Source: Rhodopseudomonas_A sp036404135
Lineage (GTDB): Bacteria; Pseudomonadota; Alphaproteobacteria; Rhizobiales; Xanthobacteraceae
Direction of reading: 5' to 3'
DNA: 58,865 nt
Assembly: GCF_036404135.1 (NCBI RefSeq)
Contig: NZ_DASWPE010000168.1
Span: 1-58,865 of the forward strand
Positions 35,548 to 43,562 of the stretch are shown piece by piece. A program made the translations under genes and the position numbers. Numbering within the stretch: position 1 is the first letter of the stretch; each line of letters begins with the position of its first letter. The notes under the pieces are model-generated. The model had not been told where the DNA came from. It did not search any database and saw only the letters and a program-made list of their open reading frames with translations.

Positions 35548-35572
35548 TACGTTCGCCGGTCATAAAAGTTCC
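35548..35572 (-). promoter_or_regulatory. EcfG-type promoter for phyR
   Basis: On the minus strand GGAAC (35572-35568) is followed after 16 bp by CGTA (35551-35548). The EcfG consensus is GGAAC-N16/17-CGTT, so the -10 has one mismatch. It sits 56 bp before the phyR start, which fits positive feedback of the general stress response. Confidence 0.65.
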
Positions 35573-35693
35573 CATCTTCCGGAACAATGTGGCTGGCTTC
35601 GAATTGAACCCGAGTGGACGCTCCAACGGCCTCAAAAATCAAGAAAATTCCTCGGCATCGGGGACTTCACCTCGGGGAAAACATGGAACTGTC

Positions 35694-35918
35694 ATGAAAG
35701 ATTTCAAGGCTCAAAAGACTGCCGCGCCGGCAAAGCAGGGCGGCCTGAACCCGGAGATCCAGTCCCGCATCGGGCACCAGTTGCGCGCGATGTATGATGA
35801 CGTGGTTCGGCAGGGCGTGCCTGATCGCTTCGCAGAGCTGATCCGGAAGCTTGATGCCCCTGGTGGATCATCCCCGGACCTGATTGGCGACGCGGGCAAA
35901 ACCGAAGGGAGAGACTAA
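35694..35918 (+). CDS. nepR: Anti-sigma factor NepR
   Basis: This 74-residue protein has the NepR core IGHQLRAMYDDVVRQGVPDR followed by FAELIRKLD, which forms the two helices that clamp EcfG or PhyR. ATG at 35694 begins the family-like part; 35 upstream codons are open but not conserved in type. The TAA stop shares its last A with the ecfG ATG, so the pair is translationally coupled. A perfect GGAAC at 35581 is upstream, but no CGTT-like -10 follows it at the right distance. Confidence 0.92.
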   Translation: MKDFKAQKTAAPAKQGGLNPEIQSRIGHQLRAMYDDVVRQGVPDRFAELIRKLDAPGGSSPDLIGDAGKTEGRD

Positions 35919-36466
35919 TGCCTCTCACTGACTCACTCCGCGACGATATCCTGGCGGCGGTCCCCAGTCTGCGAGCTTTTGCGATTTCGCTCAGCGGCAA
36001 TGGCGACCGGGCTGACGATCTGGTTCAGGAAACGCTGCTGCGCGCCCTGGCCAATATCGACTCCTTCCAACCCGGCTCCAACCTGCCGGCCTGGCTGTTC
36101 ACGATCCTGCGCAATCTGTTCCGCTCGGATTACCGCAAGCGGCGGCGGGAGGTCGAGGACGCCGAAGGCAGCTATGCCAAGACGCTGAAGTCACAGCCGG
36201 GACAGAACGCCCATCTCGAATTCGAGGAATTCCGAGCCGCCCTCGAAAAGTTGCCGCAAGACCAGCGCGAGGCGCTGATCCTGGTCGGAGCCTCGGGATT
36301 CTCTTATGAAGACGCCGCCGCGATCTGCGGCTGTGCGGTCGGCACCATCAAGAGCCGCGTCAACCGCGCGCGCTCCAAGCTGAGCGCGATGCTGTATGTT
36401 GACGGCGCCGAGGATTTCGGCCCGGACGACACGGTCCGTGCGGTGATCGGCGGCAGCGGCGGCTGA
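35918..36466 (+). CDS. ecfG: ECF sigma factor EcfG (general stress response)
   Basis: This 182-residue sigma factor has region 2 (ADDLVQETLLRALANIDSF, WLFTILRNLFRSDYRKRRRE) and region 4 (LPQDQREALILVGASGFSY, AAAICGCAVGTIKSRVNRAR). It belongs to the group controlled by NepR and PhyR through partner switching, and it drives GGAAC-type promoters. It is coupled to nepR and followed by a strong terminator. Confidence 0.95.
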   Translation: MPLTDSLRDDILAAVPSLRAFAISLSGNGDRADDLVQETLLRALANIDSFQPGSNLPAWLFTILRNLFRSDYRKRRREVEDAEGSYAKTLKSQPGQNAHLEFEEFRAALEKLPQDQREALILVGASGFSYEDAAAICGCAVGTIKSRVNRARSKLSAMLYVDGAEDFGPDDTVRAVIGGSGG

Positions 36467-36488
36467 TCGCAAGCCATCGACAGCGAGG

Positions 36489-36514
36489 AAAGCGGCCGGC
36501 AGCGGCCGCTTTTT
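36489..36514 (+). terminator. Rho-independent terminator after ecfG
   Basis: AAAGCGGCC pairs with GGCCGCTTT around a 6-nt loop and runs into TTTTT, 22 bp after the ecfG stop. Confidence 0.88.
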
Positions 36515-36565
36515 GCCGTTGCCGCGGCGCGCGGGGCGGCCGCGTTGCCACGGATGGCCGCGCGG

Positions 36566-38254
36566 CTACCGCGGCTTGCGGGCGCTGTGCAGCGGCGCCG
36601 AGATCTGTTCGGTGCGGTCGCGCTCGGTCATGTCGACCACGGTGTCCATCGGCGCGGTGACTTCATAGACATAGCTGACATCGGTGAAATAGCGCTTGGC
36701 GGTGCCGCCCAGCGCCTCGGGCGCCACCCGATCCAGCAGGATGGTGCCGAAGTCGCTGTCTTCCCGCCGGGTCGCCGCACTGGTGTTGAATTCCTCCCAG
36801 CGGAAATGGAAGGTGGCGTCGGCGCCGGTGCCCTCGACCTCCCATTGCGCCACCACATTGGGATGCTTGCCGACCAGCGACAGTCCCTCGTCGGTATGCG
36901 AGGCCAGCTCGAAAAACAGCAGCGACAGGCTCTGTGCGGCGCGGGCACTGACCATGATGTCCGGACCATTGACCGCGATGCGTTCGGAATGCGGGATGGC
37001 GCGGGCCTCCAGCAGTCCGCGCAGCTTGACGCCCTGCCATTGGCTCTCGGTCAGCAGCGAGACCACGTTCGACATCGCGTGGATCCGGCCGATCAGCAAT
37101 TCGCGGGCGACCTCGACGTCGGAGCCGTGACGCAGCGTCCGCGTCACGATCGACTGGATCACCGCCAGAATGTTCTTCACCCGGTGATTGAGTTCGTCGA
37201 TCACCGCGGTCAGCCGCCGCTCGAAGCCGATCCTGACCTGGATTTCCCGCCGCAGCCGCAAATTGCTGTAGGCGACATAGCCGAACAGACCGCAGACGAT
37301 GCCGGTCAGCGCAATGCCGATCGCCGCCACCATCGCCGCCATCTGCTGCGCCCGGGCGAACGAACTCTTCTTGGCATAATACGCCAGCGACCAGTCGCGC
37401 CCGCCGAACCGTTCGGTGCGCTGCGCCGACGGCGCCGGGGTGACGCCGTCCCGTACCACGGTCCGGACCGAGACATCGCCGCGATCATCCGCGACCAGCT
37501 CGGCATCGGCGTTGCGCGGATCGATCAGCACCACGGAAAACAGCGAATTGTCGTCATTGGCCAGCATCAGCGGCCCGAGCTCATAGGAAAAGGTGACGAA
37601 GCCGGCCGGCACGTCGTTGCCCTGCTGCAGCACCGGCGCCACCAGCACCAGGCCGGTCGGCCCGCCGGCATGCAGCAGCGGCGTGGGATCGGAGGCGACC
37701 GGCGTGCCCTCGGTCGCCGCGCGGGCGAAGATCGGCCCCAGCAACGGATGATCGGTCAGGCTGCGGCCGACCAGGCCGGCGGTCTCGGAGTTTCTCGGCT
37801 CGAGGTCCATCAGCACTTCGAGCGGCTTGTCGAGCTGCGCGGCCTGCAACGGCTGACCGTCAAAGTTGCGCAGCTGAGAATTGGGAAATCCGGCTTGCCT
37901 GAGAACCCTTTGCGCGGCATCGAATTCCGCTGGCTGCAACCGGGCGACCCAGCTTGCCACCACGAAATCGGTCTTGAAGGCGTAGATCGAATTGCGCAGC
38001 GGCTCGAGCATGTCGGCCTTGACGATCGACGGGGTGCGAAACAGGCCGGATGCGACCCGCCCCAGCAATTCGCGCTCGGTCAGCCGATCCTGAACCAGGC
38101 TGGCATGAACATCGATCGCCCGCGCCAACGCGATCCGGTCGATCGCCAATTCCTGCTGGTGAACGCGATAGGCCGCGAGCCCTGAAAGCAGAACCCCAAC
38201 GATCGCCGCCAAACCGATGATGAATCCCAGCCGAACCACTCGCTCACTCAGCAA
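36566..38254 (-). CDS. Membrane sensor kinase of the HWE/HisKA_2 type with degenerate N-box
   Basis: This 562-residue protein has an N-terminal helix (IIGLAAIVGVLLSGLAAY), a periplasmic CHASE-like domain (residues 40-300), a second helix (MVAAIGIALTGIVCGLFGYV) and a kinase region. The H-box ELNHRVKNILAVIQSIVTRT is intact. The N-box reads LFFELASHTDEGLSLVG where family members have HELATNAxKYGALS, so the Mg-binding Asn and the HWE His are missing. The late DFGTILLDRVAPEALGG segment is kept. It is convergent with ecfG, the usual place for PhyK-type kinases. The start (TTG at 38254 or GTG at 38239) is uncertain. Confidence 0.82.
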   Translation of the reverse strand: MLSERVVRLGFIIGLAAIVGVLLSGLAAYRVHQQELAIDRIALARAIDVHASLVQDRLTERELLGRVASGLFRTPSIVKADMLEPLRNSIYAFKTDFVVASWVARLQPAEFDAAQRVLRQAGFPNSQLRNFDGQPLQAAQLDKPLEVLMDLEPRNSETAGLVGRSLTDHPLLGPIFARAATEGTPVASDPTPLLHAGGPTGLVLVAPVLQQGNDVPAGFVTFSYELGPLMLANDDNSLFSVVLIDPRNADAELVADDRGDVSVRTVVRDGVTPAPSAQRTERFGGRDWSLAYYAKKSSFARAQQMAAMVAAIGIALTGIVCGLFGYVAYSNLRLRREIQVRIGFERRLTAVIDELNHRVKNILAVIQSIVTRTLRHGSDVEVARELLIGRIHAMSNVVSLLTESQWQGVKLRGLLEARAIPHSERIAVNGPDIMVSARAAQSLSLLFFELASHTDEGLSLVGKHPNVVAQWEVEGTGADATFHFRWEEFNTSAATRREDSDFGTILLDRVAPEALGGTAKRYFTDVSYVYEVTAPMDTVVDMTERDRTEQISAPLHSARKPR

Positions 38255-38465
38255 TCAGATAATAAGGCGACATCGCGGATGATCCGCATGACCGGCATGT
38301 AGCGTGACTGGCGCAATGACCCGAACAATGAAGGCGCGGTCATTGAAACGCAACTGGCGATTGGCACCTGGTTGATCGCACCGATCATTCGGACCCGGGG
38401 TAATGCAATCAAGCAGCGCCGAAATCGTTCCGCGCAGCAGCAACGGACAACCGCCCGACGTGCGG

Positions 38466-39098
38466 CTAGGCCGGCGAGGCCGCGGCGCGCAGACCACCCT
38501 TGGCCTCGATAAAACCGATGACGTGCTCGAGCCCGTGAAAGGTCTTCAGGTTGGTCATGACAAACGGCCGCTCGCCGCGCATCCGCTTGGCATCGGCGCG
38601 CATCTTGTCCAGCGAGGCCCCGACATGCGGCGCCAGATCGATCTTGTTGATCACCAGAAGATCCGAGCGAGTGATGCCGGGGCCGCCTTTCGAGGGGATC
38701 TTGTCGCCCGCCGCGACGTCGATCACATAGATCGTCAGATCGGCCAGCTCCGGCGAAAACGTAGCAGCCAGATTGTCGCCGCCGGATTCGATCAGCACCA
38801 GGTCGAGATCCGGGAATCTGGCCCGCATATCGGCGACCGCAGCGAGATTCATCGAGGCATCCTCGCGGATCGCGGTGTGCGGGCAGCCGCCGGTTTCGAC
38901 CCCGACAATGCGATCCGGCGTCAGCGACCCGGAACGAACCAGGAATTCTGCGTCCCATTTGGTATAGATGTCGTTGGTGATGGCGGCGATCTGATAGCGA
39001 TCGCGCATCTCCTTGCACAGCAAATCCATCAGCGCGGTCTTGCCCGACCCGACCGGACCACCGATGCCGACGCGGAGCGGGCCATGATAATCCGACAT
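38466..39098 (-). CDS. ureG: Urease accessory GTPase UreG
   Basis: This 210-residue SIMIBI GTPase has the P-loop GIGGPVGSGKTALMDLLC, the metal-binding CPH in ETGGCPHTAIRED, LVLIESGGDNLAATFSPEL and VINKIDLAPHVG. All are standard for UreG, which loads nickel into urease with UreD and UreF. AGGA precedes the ATG. No ureABC, ureD, ureE or ureF gene is on either side: the neighbours are an H-NS-like gene and the sensor kinase. The protein looks intact, so it either acts at a distant urease locus or has another nickel role. Confidence 0.93.
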   Translation of the reverse strand: MSDYHGPLRVGIGGPVGSGKTALMDLLCKEMRDRYQIAAITNDIYTKWDAEFLVRSGSLTPDRIVGVETGGCPHTAIREDASMNLAAVADMRARFPDLDLVLIESGGDNLAATFSPELADLTIYVIDVAAGDKIPSKGGPGITRSDLLVINKIDLAPHVGASLDKMRADAKRMRGERPFVMTNLKTFHGLEHVIGFIEAKGGLRAAASPA

Positions 39099-39339
39099 GT
39101 CAGTTCCTGATCAACTCAGCTAATCGCAGCCGCCCGGCGCCTCCCCGAAGCGTCAAACCGGGACGCTCAGCGGCGCTCGCTTATATAAAGAGCAACATTG
39201 CGCGCCGGACAGGCTGCAAATCGCGTACCTGTCGCACACTGTTCGCATCAAGACTCACCCGAACTCACAATGCAAGCCCGGCAGCACCGGGCGTCGTGCA
39301 CGCGCGGCGCCGTCATCGCTTCTGTCGCCACATTCGCGG

Positions 39340-39564
39340 TCAGGCGGCGTTCGTCGCCTGTTCTTTGGAGACCGCGCTCTTCTGCTTGACGGCTGCGCTG
39401 CCTTGCACTCTCTTGATCGGCTTGCCATAGCGCGATAATGCCTCGAGCTCTGCCTCGAGTTCGGCCTGTCGAGCCGCGACTTTCTCCGCCAACTTGTCAG
39501 CGACGGTATCGCGCAGCGCGGCCAGTTCGTCGATGCTCAGGCTATCAAGTTCAATCTTGACCAT
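39340..39564 (-). CDS. H-NS/HvrA-like protein lacking the DNA-binding domain
   Basis: This 74-residue protein begins MVKIELDSLSIDELAALRD and continues with a charged coiled-coil (AEKVAARQAELEAELEAL). That matches the oligomerisation half of alphaproteobacterial H-NS (HvrA) proteins. The family's C-terminal DNA-binding segment (NPxxPxxTWAGRGRxPxW) is absent: the frame ends in a polar KSAVSKEQATNAA tail. The sequence downstream in other frames does not supply it. GGAGGA precedes ATG at 39564. It could act as an H-NS antagonist by mixed oligomers, like H-NST. A GCCCGG-CCGGGC hairpin lies about 50 bp downstream. Confidence 0.75.
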   Translation of the reverse strand: MVKIELDSLSIDELAALRDTVADKLAEKVAARQAELEAELEALSRYGKPIKRVQGSAAVKQKSAVSKEQATNAA

Positions 39565-39723
39565 CGGGTCCTCCAACTGCTGTTGGGCTACCGACTACCT
39601 TCCTGCCTCGCAAGGCGGTGGCCGAATTATCCACCGCCGAGCCCGATCTGGCTCACTTGCCTTCATTTTGATTGACGCATCAGCGAGCGTTGGACCAAAT
39701 TGATTCGCAAGGCTGGGACATAC

Positions 39724-40179
39724 ATGAATTCGTGGAAACAGGAACGCGATCGGTTCGGGGGGCGAACGCAGCCAGCGGCGGACGCCGCGGCAGCGCATAG
39801 CCCGACGGGACAGCATGAGTTGATCCGAGCGAAACACCTTGCGGCGAAAGACTTCCCGCCGAAGGTTCTGCCGGCGAAAGACTTGCCAGCAAAAGACTTG
39901 CCCGCGAAAGACTTGCCAGCAAAAGGCTTCCCCGCAAGAGACTTGCCAGCAAGAGACCTGCCAGCAAGAGACCTGCCGCTGATCGAGGCGCCGCTGATCG
40001 ATCCGCCGCCGGCCCGGCGCAGCGAGCTCGATGCGGCGTCGGAGCGCGCCGACATTGTTCGACGCGTCGCCGCCTTCCGAGATCATCAGATCAGGATCCG
40101 GCAACAGCGCGAGGCTTACTACGACGCCGTGCTGGCCAAGACCCGCGCCGCACTGCGTAGTGATACGGGGCGAATCTGA
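39724..40179 (+). CDS. Hypothetical protein with nine tandem Leu-Pro pentapeptides
   Basis: This 151-residue protein has a polar N-terminus, then nine 5-residue units at 39850-39984: DFPPK, VLPAK, three DLPAK, GFPAR, two DLPAR and DLPLI. A charged helical C-terminus follows (VRRVAAFRDHQIRIRQQREA). The 15-bp units differ mainly at synonymous sites or by K/R exchange in this frame (CCG/CCA/CCC, GCG/GCA, TTG/CTG), which supports plus-strand coding. Codons such as CCA, GCA, TTG and AAA are unusual for this genome. No clear Shine-Dalgarno precedes the ATG. I do not recognise a family. Confidence 0.6.
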   Translation: MNSWKQERDRFGGRTQPAADAAAAHSPTGQHELIRAKHLAAKDFPPKVLPAKDLPAKDLPAKDLPAKGFPARDLPARDLPARDLPLIEAPLIDPPPARRSELDAASERADIVRRVAAFRDHQIRIRQQREAYYDAVLAKTRAALRSDTGRI

Positions 40180-40508
40180 GCTTCGCCGGCGGCGCCCCTC
40201 GTCCCTCGCGACGAAATTCCGGCTCATCGGGCCAACTGATCAGTGCGTCACGGCCGCCGCTCGGCTGCAATTGTGTCGAAATCCTTTCCGAACAGATAAC
40301 GGCATTGTGCGTTCGAACTCGCCGCGGCGCCGGTGGAACCGGAAAACTCGGGTTTGGTATCGATTTGCACGCAAATCCGGTTGAAAATTAGTAGCACTAC
40401 TCGAATTTGGTCCTAATTAGTACGATGGTGCTGGATCTGATTATCCAAAATGCATTTGTCGATCCGCAAAGGCTGTAGTAGAAGAACGCTTTGATAAAGG
40501 AGCGACTA
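40180..40508. other. AT-rich upstream region of the H1-like gene
   Basis: No gene is supported in 329 bp. The last 130 bp are clearly AT-richer than the surroundings and should carry the promoter of the H1-like gene. A perfect inverted repeat, GATTTGC-AC-GCAAATC, lies at 40363-40378 and is a candidate operator. Confidence 0.6.
40363..40378. promoter_or_regulatory. Inverted repeat, candidate operator
   Basis: GATTTGCACGCAAATC has perfect 7-bp arms with a 2-bp centre. It is 131 bp before the H1-like gene start, at the edge of an AT-rich tract. Confidence 0.4.
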
Positions 40509-40772
40509 GTGGCTAAGAAAACTAAAGCGAAGACCGTAAAGAAGACTGTGAAGGCCAAAGCGGCCAAGACCGTCTCTAAGACCGTCTCCAAGGCGAAGAC
40601 CAAACCGAAGATCACCCGCCGCGAATATACCAAGGAAGACGTGAAAGAACTTCGCGCCCACTCCAAGGCGAAGACGCCGGTGGCAAAGATCGCAAAGCTC
40701 ACCAAACGTACGGTGGGATCGCTGCGTCAGAAGGCTCTCAAGCTCGGCATCGGGCTCGGCCATCAGCGCTAA
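40509..40772 (+). CDS. Lysine-rich histone H1-like protein with C-terminal HTH-like domain
   Basis: This 87-residue basic protein has a Lys/Ala/Thr-rich N-terminal half (MAKKTKAKTVKKTVKAKAAK). The compact C-terminal half is YTKEDVKELRAHSKAKTPVA, then KIAKLTKRTVGSLRQKALKL and GIGLGHQR, and resembles a Myb/SANT-like helix-turn-helix. Similar proteins are, to my knowledge, common in Bradyrhizobium and Rhodopseudomonas. The tail should bind DNA non-specifically. The GTG start at 40509 has AAGGAG at ideal spacing. It is monocistronic, with an AT-rich promoter region. Confidence 0.85.
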   Translation: MAKKTKAKTVKKTVKAKAAKTVSKTVSKAKTKPKITRREYTKEDVKELRAHSKAKTPVAKIAKLTKRTVGSLRQKALKLGIGLGHQR

Positions 40773-40893
40773 TGTCTATCGGAGGCCTTGTGCCTCCGAA
40801 GACTTTATCTGTGTCCGTCCAGTTTTTGTCTGTCCAGGTTGACGTCTGCCATGCCAATGGCCCGCGGCACATCCTGAACAACACGTCCGGCCG

Positions 40894-43032
40894 TCAGTCG
40901 TGATCGGCCGGCGCCGGGCCTGCGAATGGCGTCAATGCTTTCCGGGCCCAGACTTTGTTGTCATGAAATGCCGCGCCGCCGTGAGGGGCGACCGGATCAG
41001 CGCCAGTCAGGACGTTGATTCCGTTGCCTCCGGCATGGGCGTGGTTCGGATGAATTGACTCCGCCACCAACACCCCCTGTCGCACGCCATCGAACAACTT
41101 CACGTTGAGCGTGGTTTCGCCGCGTCGATTTCCGAGTGTCACGGCCTCGCCGTCGCCGACATCGAGCCGCGCCGCATCGGCGGGATGCATCAGCACGGTC
41201 GGGCGGCCCTCCCGGCTGCGCGACGACGGCGTCTCGGTGAAGCTGGTGTTGAGGAAACTACGCGCCGGACTGGTTGCCAGCCGGAACGGGTGCTCAGCGT
41301 CGGCCTGTTCGATTACCGCCCAATGGTCCGGCAGCGCCGGCATCTGCTGCCACGGCCCGACCAGCCCGGCATGGTTGAGGCCGAGCTGCGACCAATCCGC
41401 CTTGAAGTGAAACTTGCGATCCGGATGCGCAAAACCGTCGAGGTAGTGCGCGGCGCGGAAATCCGGCTGCACGTCGCGCCACAGTTCGGCCTGCAACGCG
41501 TCGATGCCGCCGCGGCCGCTGCGTTGCAGCGTGGCGTCGATGATGTCGCGCGCGCTCAGTTCGAATGCCTGGTGTTGGGCATTGAGCCGCACCGCCAGCG
41601 CCTGAATGACCTGATGATTGGAGCGGCACTCGCCCGGCGGCTCGATCAGCTTGGCGCCCACCGAAATGTGCTGATGACCGCCGCCATAATACAAGTCGTC
41701 GTGCTCCATGAACATGGTGGCCGGCAGCACGATGTCGGCGATCTGCGCGGTCTCGGTCATGAACTGCTCGTGCACGGCCACGAACAGATCGTCGCGCGCA
41801 AAGCCCTGCCGGACCAGCGCCTGCTCCGGCGCCACCGCCATCGGGTTGGTATTCTGGATCAGCATCGCCTTGACCGGCGGCCCGTCGCGCAGCGCCTCGG
41901 GATCGCCGGTGAGAATCCGTCCAATCTTCGACTGATCGAGCCGCCGCGCCGCGGGGTCGATGCTGTCGAGTCCCTCGATCAGCGTTTTGTCGAAGCCCCA
42001 GATCGCGCCGTTGTTGAAGAACGCGCCGCCGCCCTCATACTGCCAGGCGCCGGTGACCGCGGGGATGCACAGCGCCGCGTGCATTTGCGCCGCGCCATTG
42101 CGGCTGCGGGTGAAGCCATAGCCGAGGCGGAAAAAGCTGCGCCGGGTTTCGCCGATCGCCCGCGCCAGGCTCTCGATCTCCTCGACCGGCACCCCGCAAA
42201 TCGCCGAGGCCCATTGCGGCGTGCGGCCGGCCAGATGGGCTTCGAGTTCGTCCGGGCAGTCGGTGTAACGCGCCAGATAGTCGCGATCGGCGTAGCCGTC
42301 GCGAAACAGCACGTGCATCACGCCGCAGGCCAGGGCGCCGTCGGTGCCCGGCCGCAGCAGGATCTTGATATCCGCCTGCTTCATGGTCTCGTTATCGTAG
42401 ATGTCGATCGCGACGATGCGGGCGCCGCGTTCCTTGCGGGCGCGGGTGGCGTGGGTCATCACGTTGATCTGGGTCGACACCGCGTTGGTACCCCAGATCA
42501 CCACCAGATCGGATTGGGCGATTTCGCGCGGGTCGACGCCCGCGACCTTGCCGGTGCCGGCGGCGAAGCCGGCCCAGGCGATGGTCGAACAGATCGTGCC
42601 GTAGAAGCGCGAGTATTTCTTGACGTTGGCCAGCCGGTTGATGCCGTCGCGCATCACCAGCCCCATGGTCCCCGCGTAATAATAGGGCCACACCGATTGG
42701 GCGCCGTGGTCGCGTTCGGCCTGCTCGAACCGCATCGCGATCTCGTCCAGCGCCTCGTCCCAGGAGATCCGCGCAAATTGCCCGGAGCCGCGAGGCCCGC
42801 AGCGTTTCAAGGGATGCGGCAGCCGGTCCGGATGGTGGATCCGTTCGGCGTAGCGCGCGACCTTGGCGCAGATCACGCCGGCGGTGTAGCTCTGCCGCTT
42901 GGAGCCGCGGACGCGTCCGATCTTCGCGTGGTCGACCACCTCGACATCCAGCGCGCAGGCCGACGGGCAATCATGAGGACAGGTGGAGTGCCGAACCTCG
43001 AGGGCCGGTGATACGGTGGAAGACAAGGCCAT
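40894..43032 (-). CDS. Molybdopterin (bis-MGD) oxidoreductase of the DMSO reductase superfamily
   Basis: This 712-residue protein has an N-terminal [4Fe-4S] motif (CPHDCPSACALD, with the fourth Cys in AGVICAKV). The Mo-cofactor domains follow (ISWDEALDEIAMRF, YGTICSTIAWAGF, VVIWGTNAVSTQINVM) and a C-terminal MopD-type dinucleotide-binding domain. There is no Tat signal, so it should be cytoplasmic. No electron-transfer subunit is adjacent. The selenocysteine or cysteine pattern of classical formate dehydrogenase is not evident, so the substrate is unknown. I chose ATG at 43032, which places the Fe-S motif about 18 residues in; 116 upstream codons are an open shadow. Confidence 0.87.
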   Translation of the reverse strand: MALSSTVSPALEVRHSTCPHDCPSACALDVEVVDHAKIGRVRGSKRQSYTAGVICAKVARYAERIHHPDRLPHPLKRCGPRGSGQFARISWDEALDEIAMRFEQAERDHGAQSVWPYYYAGTMGLVMRDGINRLANVKKYSRFYGTICSTIAWAGFAAGTGKVAGVDPREIAQSDLVVIWGTNAVSTQINVMTHATRARKERGARIVAIDIYDNETMKQADIKILLRPGTDGALACGVMHVLFRDGYADRDYLARYTDCPDELEAHLAGRTPQWASAICGVPVEEIESLARAIGETRRSFFRLGYGFTRSRNGAAQMHAALCIPAVTGAWQYEGGGAFFNNGAIWGFDKTLIEGLDSIDPAARRLDQSKIGRILTGDPEALRDGPPVKAMLIQNTNPMAVAPEQALVRQGFARDDLFVAVHEQFMTETAQIADIVLPATMFMEHDDLYYGGGHQHISVGAKLIEPPGECRSNHQVIQALAVRLNAQHQAFELSARDIIDATLQRSGRGGIDALQAELWRDVQPDFRAAHYLDGFAHPDRKFHFKADWSQLGLNHAGLVGPWQQMPALPDHWAVIEQADAEHPFRLATSPARSFLNTSFTETPSSRSREGRPTVLMHPADAARLDVGDGEAVTLGNRRGETTLNVKLFDGVRQGVLVAESIHPNHAHAGGNGINVLTGADPVAPHGGAAFHDNKVWARKALTPFAGPAPADHD

Positions 43033-43200
43033 GGCCAAAAAGATAACACGCCTCGCCGCGGCACGAAATGCTAACCCGCCCCGGGGCGGCATCGACCCGG
43101 GACCGGCTTGGCGGTCGCGGAACCGGGCGACGTTGACGATCGCCGGCAACTCCTGGCCGGTTGCGGAGTTAGCTCGCCACCCACTGGATCGGAACGCCTG

Positions 43201-43521
43201 ATGCACTCCGCTGCAAAATTTCAGTTCGAGCGCATCGTGCGCGAGTACGCGCGCTGGCGCGCGGTCGCGGAGGACGAACGCTCGCCCGCCGCGGCGTGGT
43301 GGTGGGGGCCGGCGTTGCAGCTGCGAGACCAACCCGAAGCAATGCCGTCGGAGTTCTGCGGTGCCTTGGGTTTGCCGCAAGGTTCGAGCTTTGCCGACGC
43401 GGCGCGCGTGTTGCTCGCCGCGATTGCGGAACAGACGTCATTGCCCTGGCCTGATGAGTTCCCGCGGATCCGCCGGCGCGCCAACCGCGACCACGCCGCC
43501 GGCGAGTTGACGCTGGCCTGA
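43201..43521 (+). CDS. Conserved hypothetical protein
   Basis: This 106-residue soluble protein begins MHSAAKFQFERIVREYARWR and contains SPAAAWWWGPALQLRDQP, a Trp-rich turn. The C-terminal half is helical and polar. It is divergent from the molybdopterin oxidoreductase gene and convergent with the ion channel gene. I recall similar hypotheticals in Rhodopseudomonas, but no domain can be named. The start at 43201 was chosen because the 31 codons before it are not protein-like. Confidence 0.62.
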   Translation: MHSAAKFQFERIVREYARWRAVAEDERSPAAAWWWGPALQLRDQPEAMPSEFCGALGLPQGSSFADAARVLLAAIAEQTSLPWPDEFPRIRRRANRDHAAGELTLA

Positions 43522-43562
43522 AGTTCACCGTCCGAAGTTGCCGGCGGCAGCGAGCACCGCCG

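Noticed and set aside
35581..35605. EcfG promoter for nepR-ecfG on the plus strand
   Set aside because: GGAAC is present at 35581, but the bases 15-17 positions later do not resemble CGTT, so I did not annotate it.
38466..39098. Part of a urease operon
   Set aside because: No other ure gene can be recognised within the window on either side.
39595..40227. Minus-strand protein made of SFAGK or CWQVF repeats across the pentapeptide region
   Set aside because: A 15-bp repeat keeps all frames open. Substitutions between units are synonymous or conservative in the plus frame, and the minus translations lack a sensible start or flanks.
40894..43032. Formate dehydrogenase alpha subunit
   Set aside because: The general fold fits, but I see neither an in-frame UGA nor a clear Cys in the expected active-site context, so only the superfamily is claimed.
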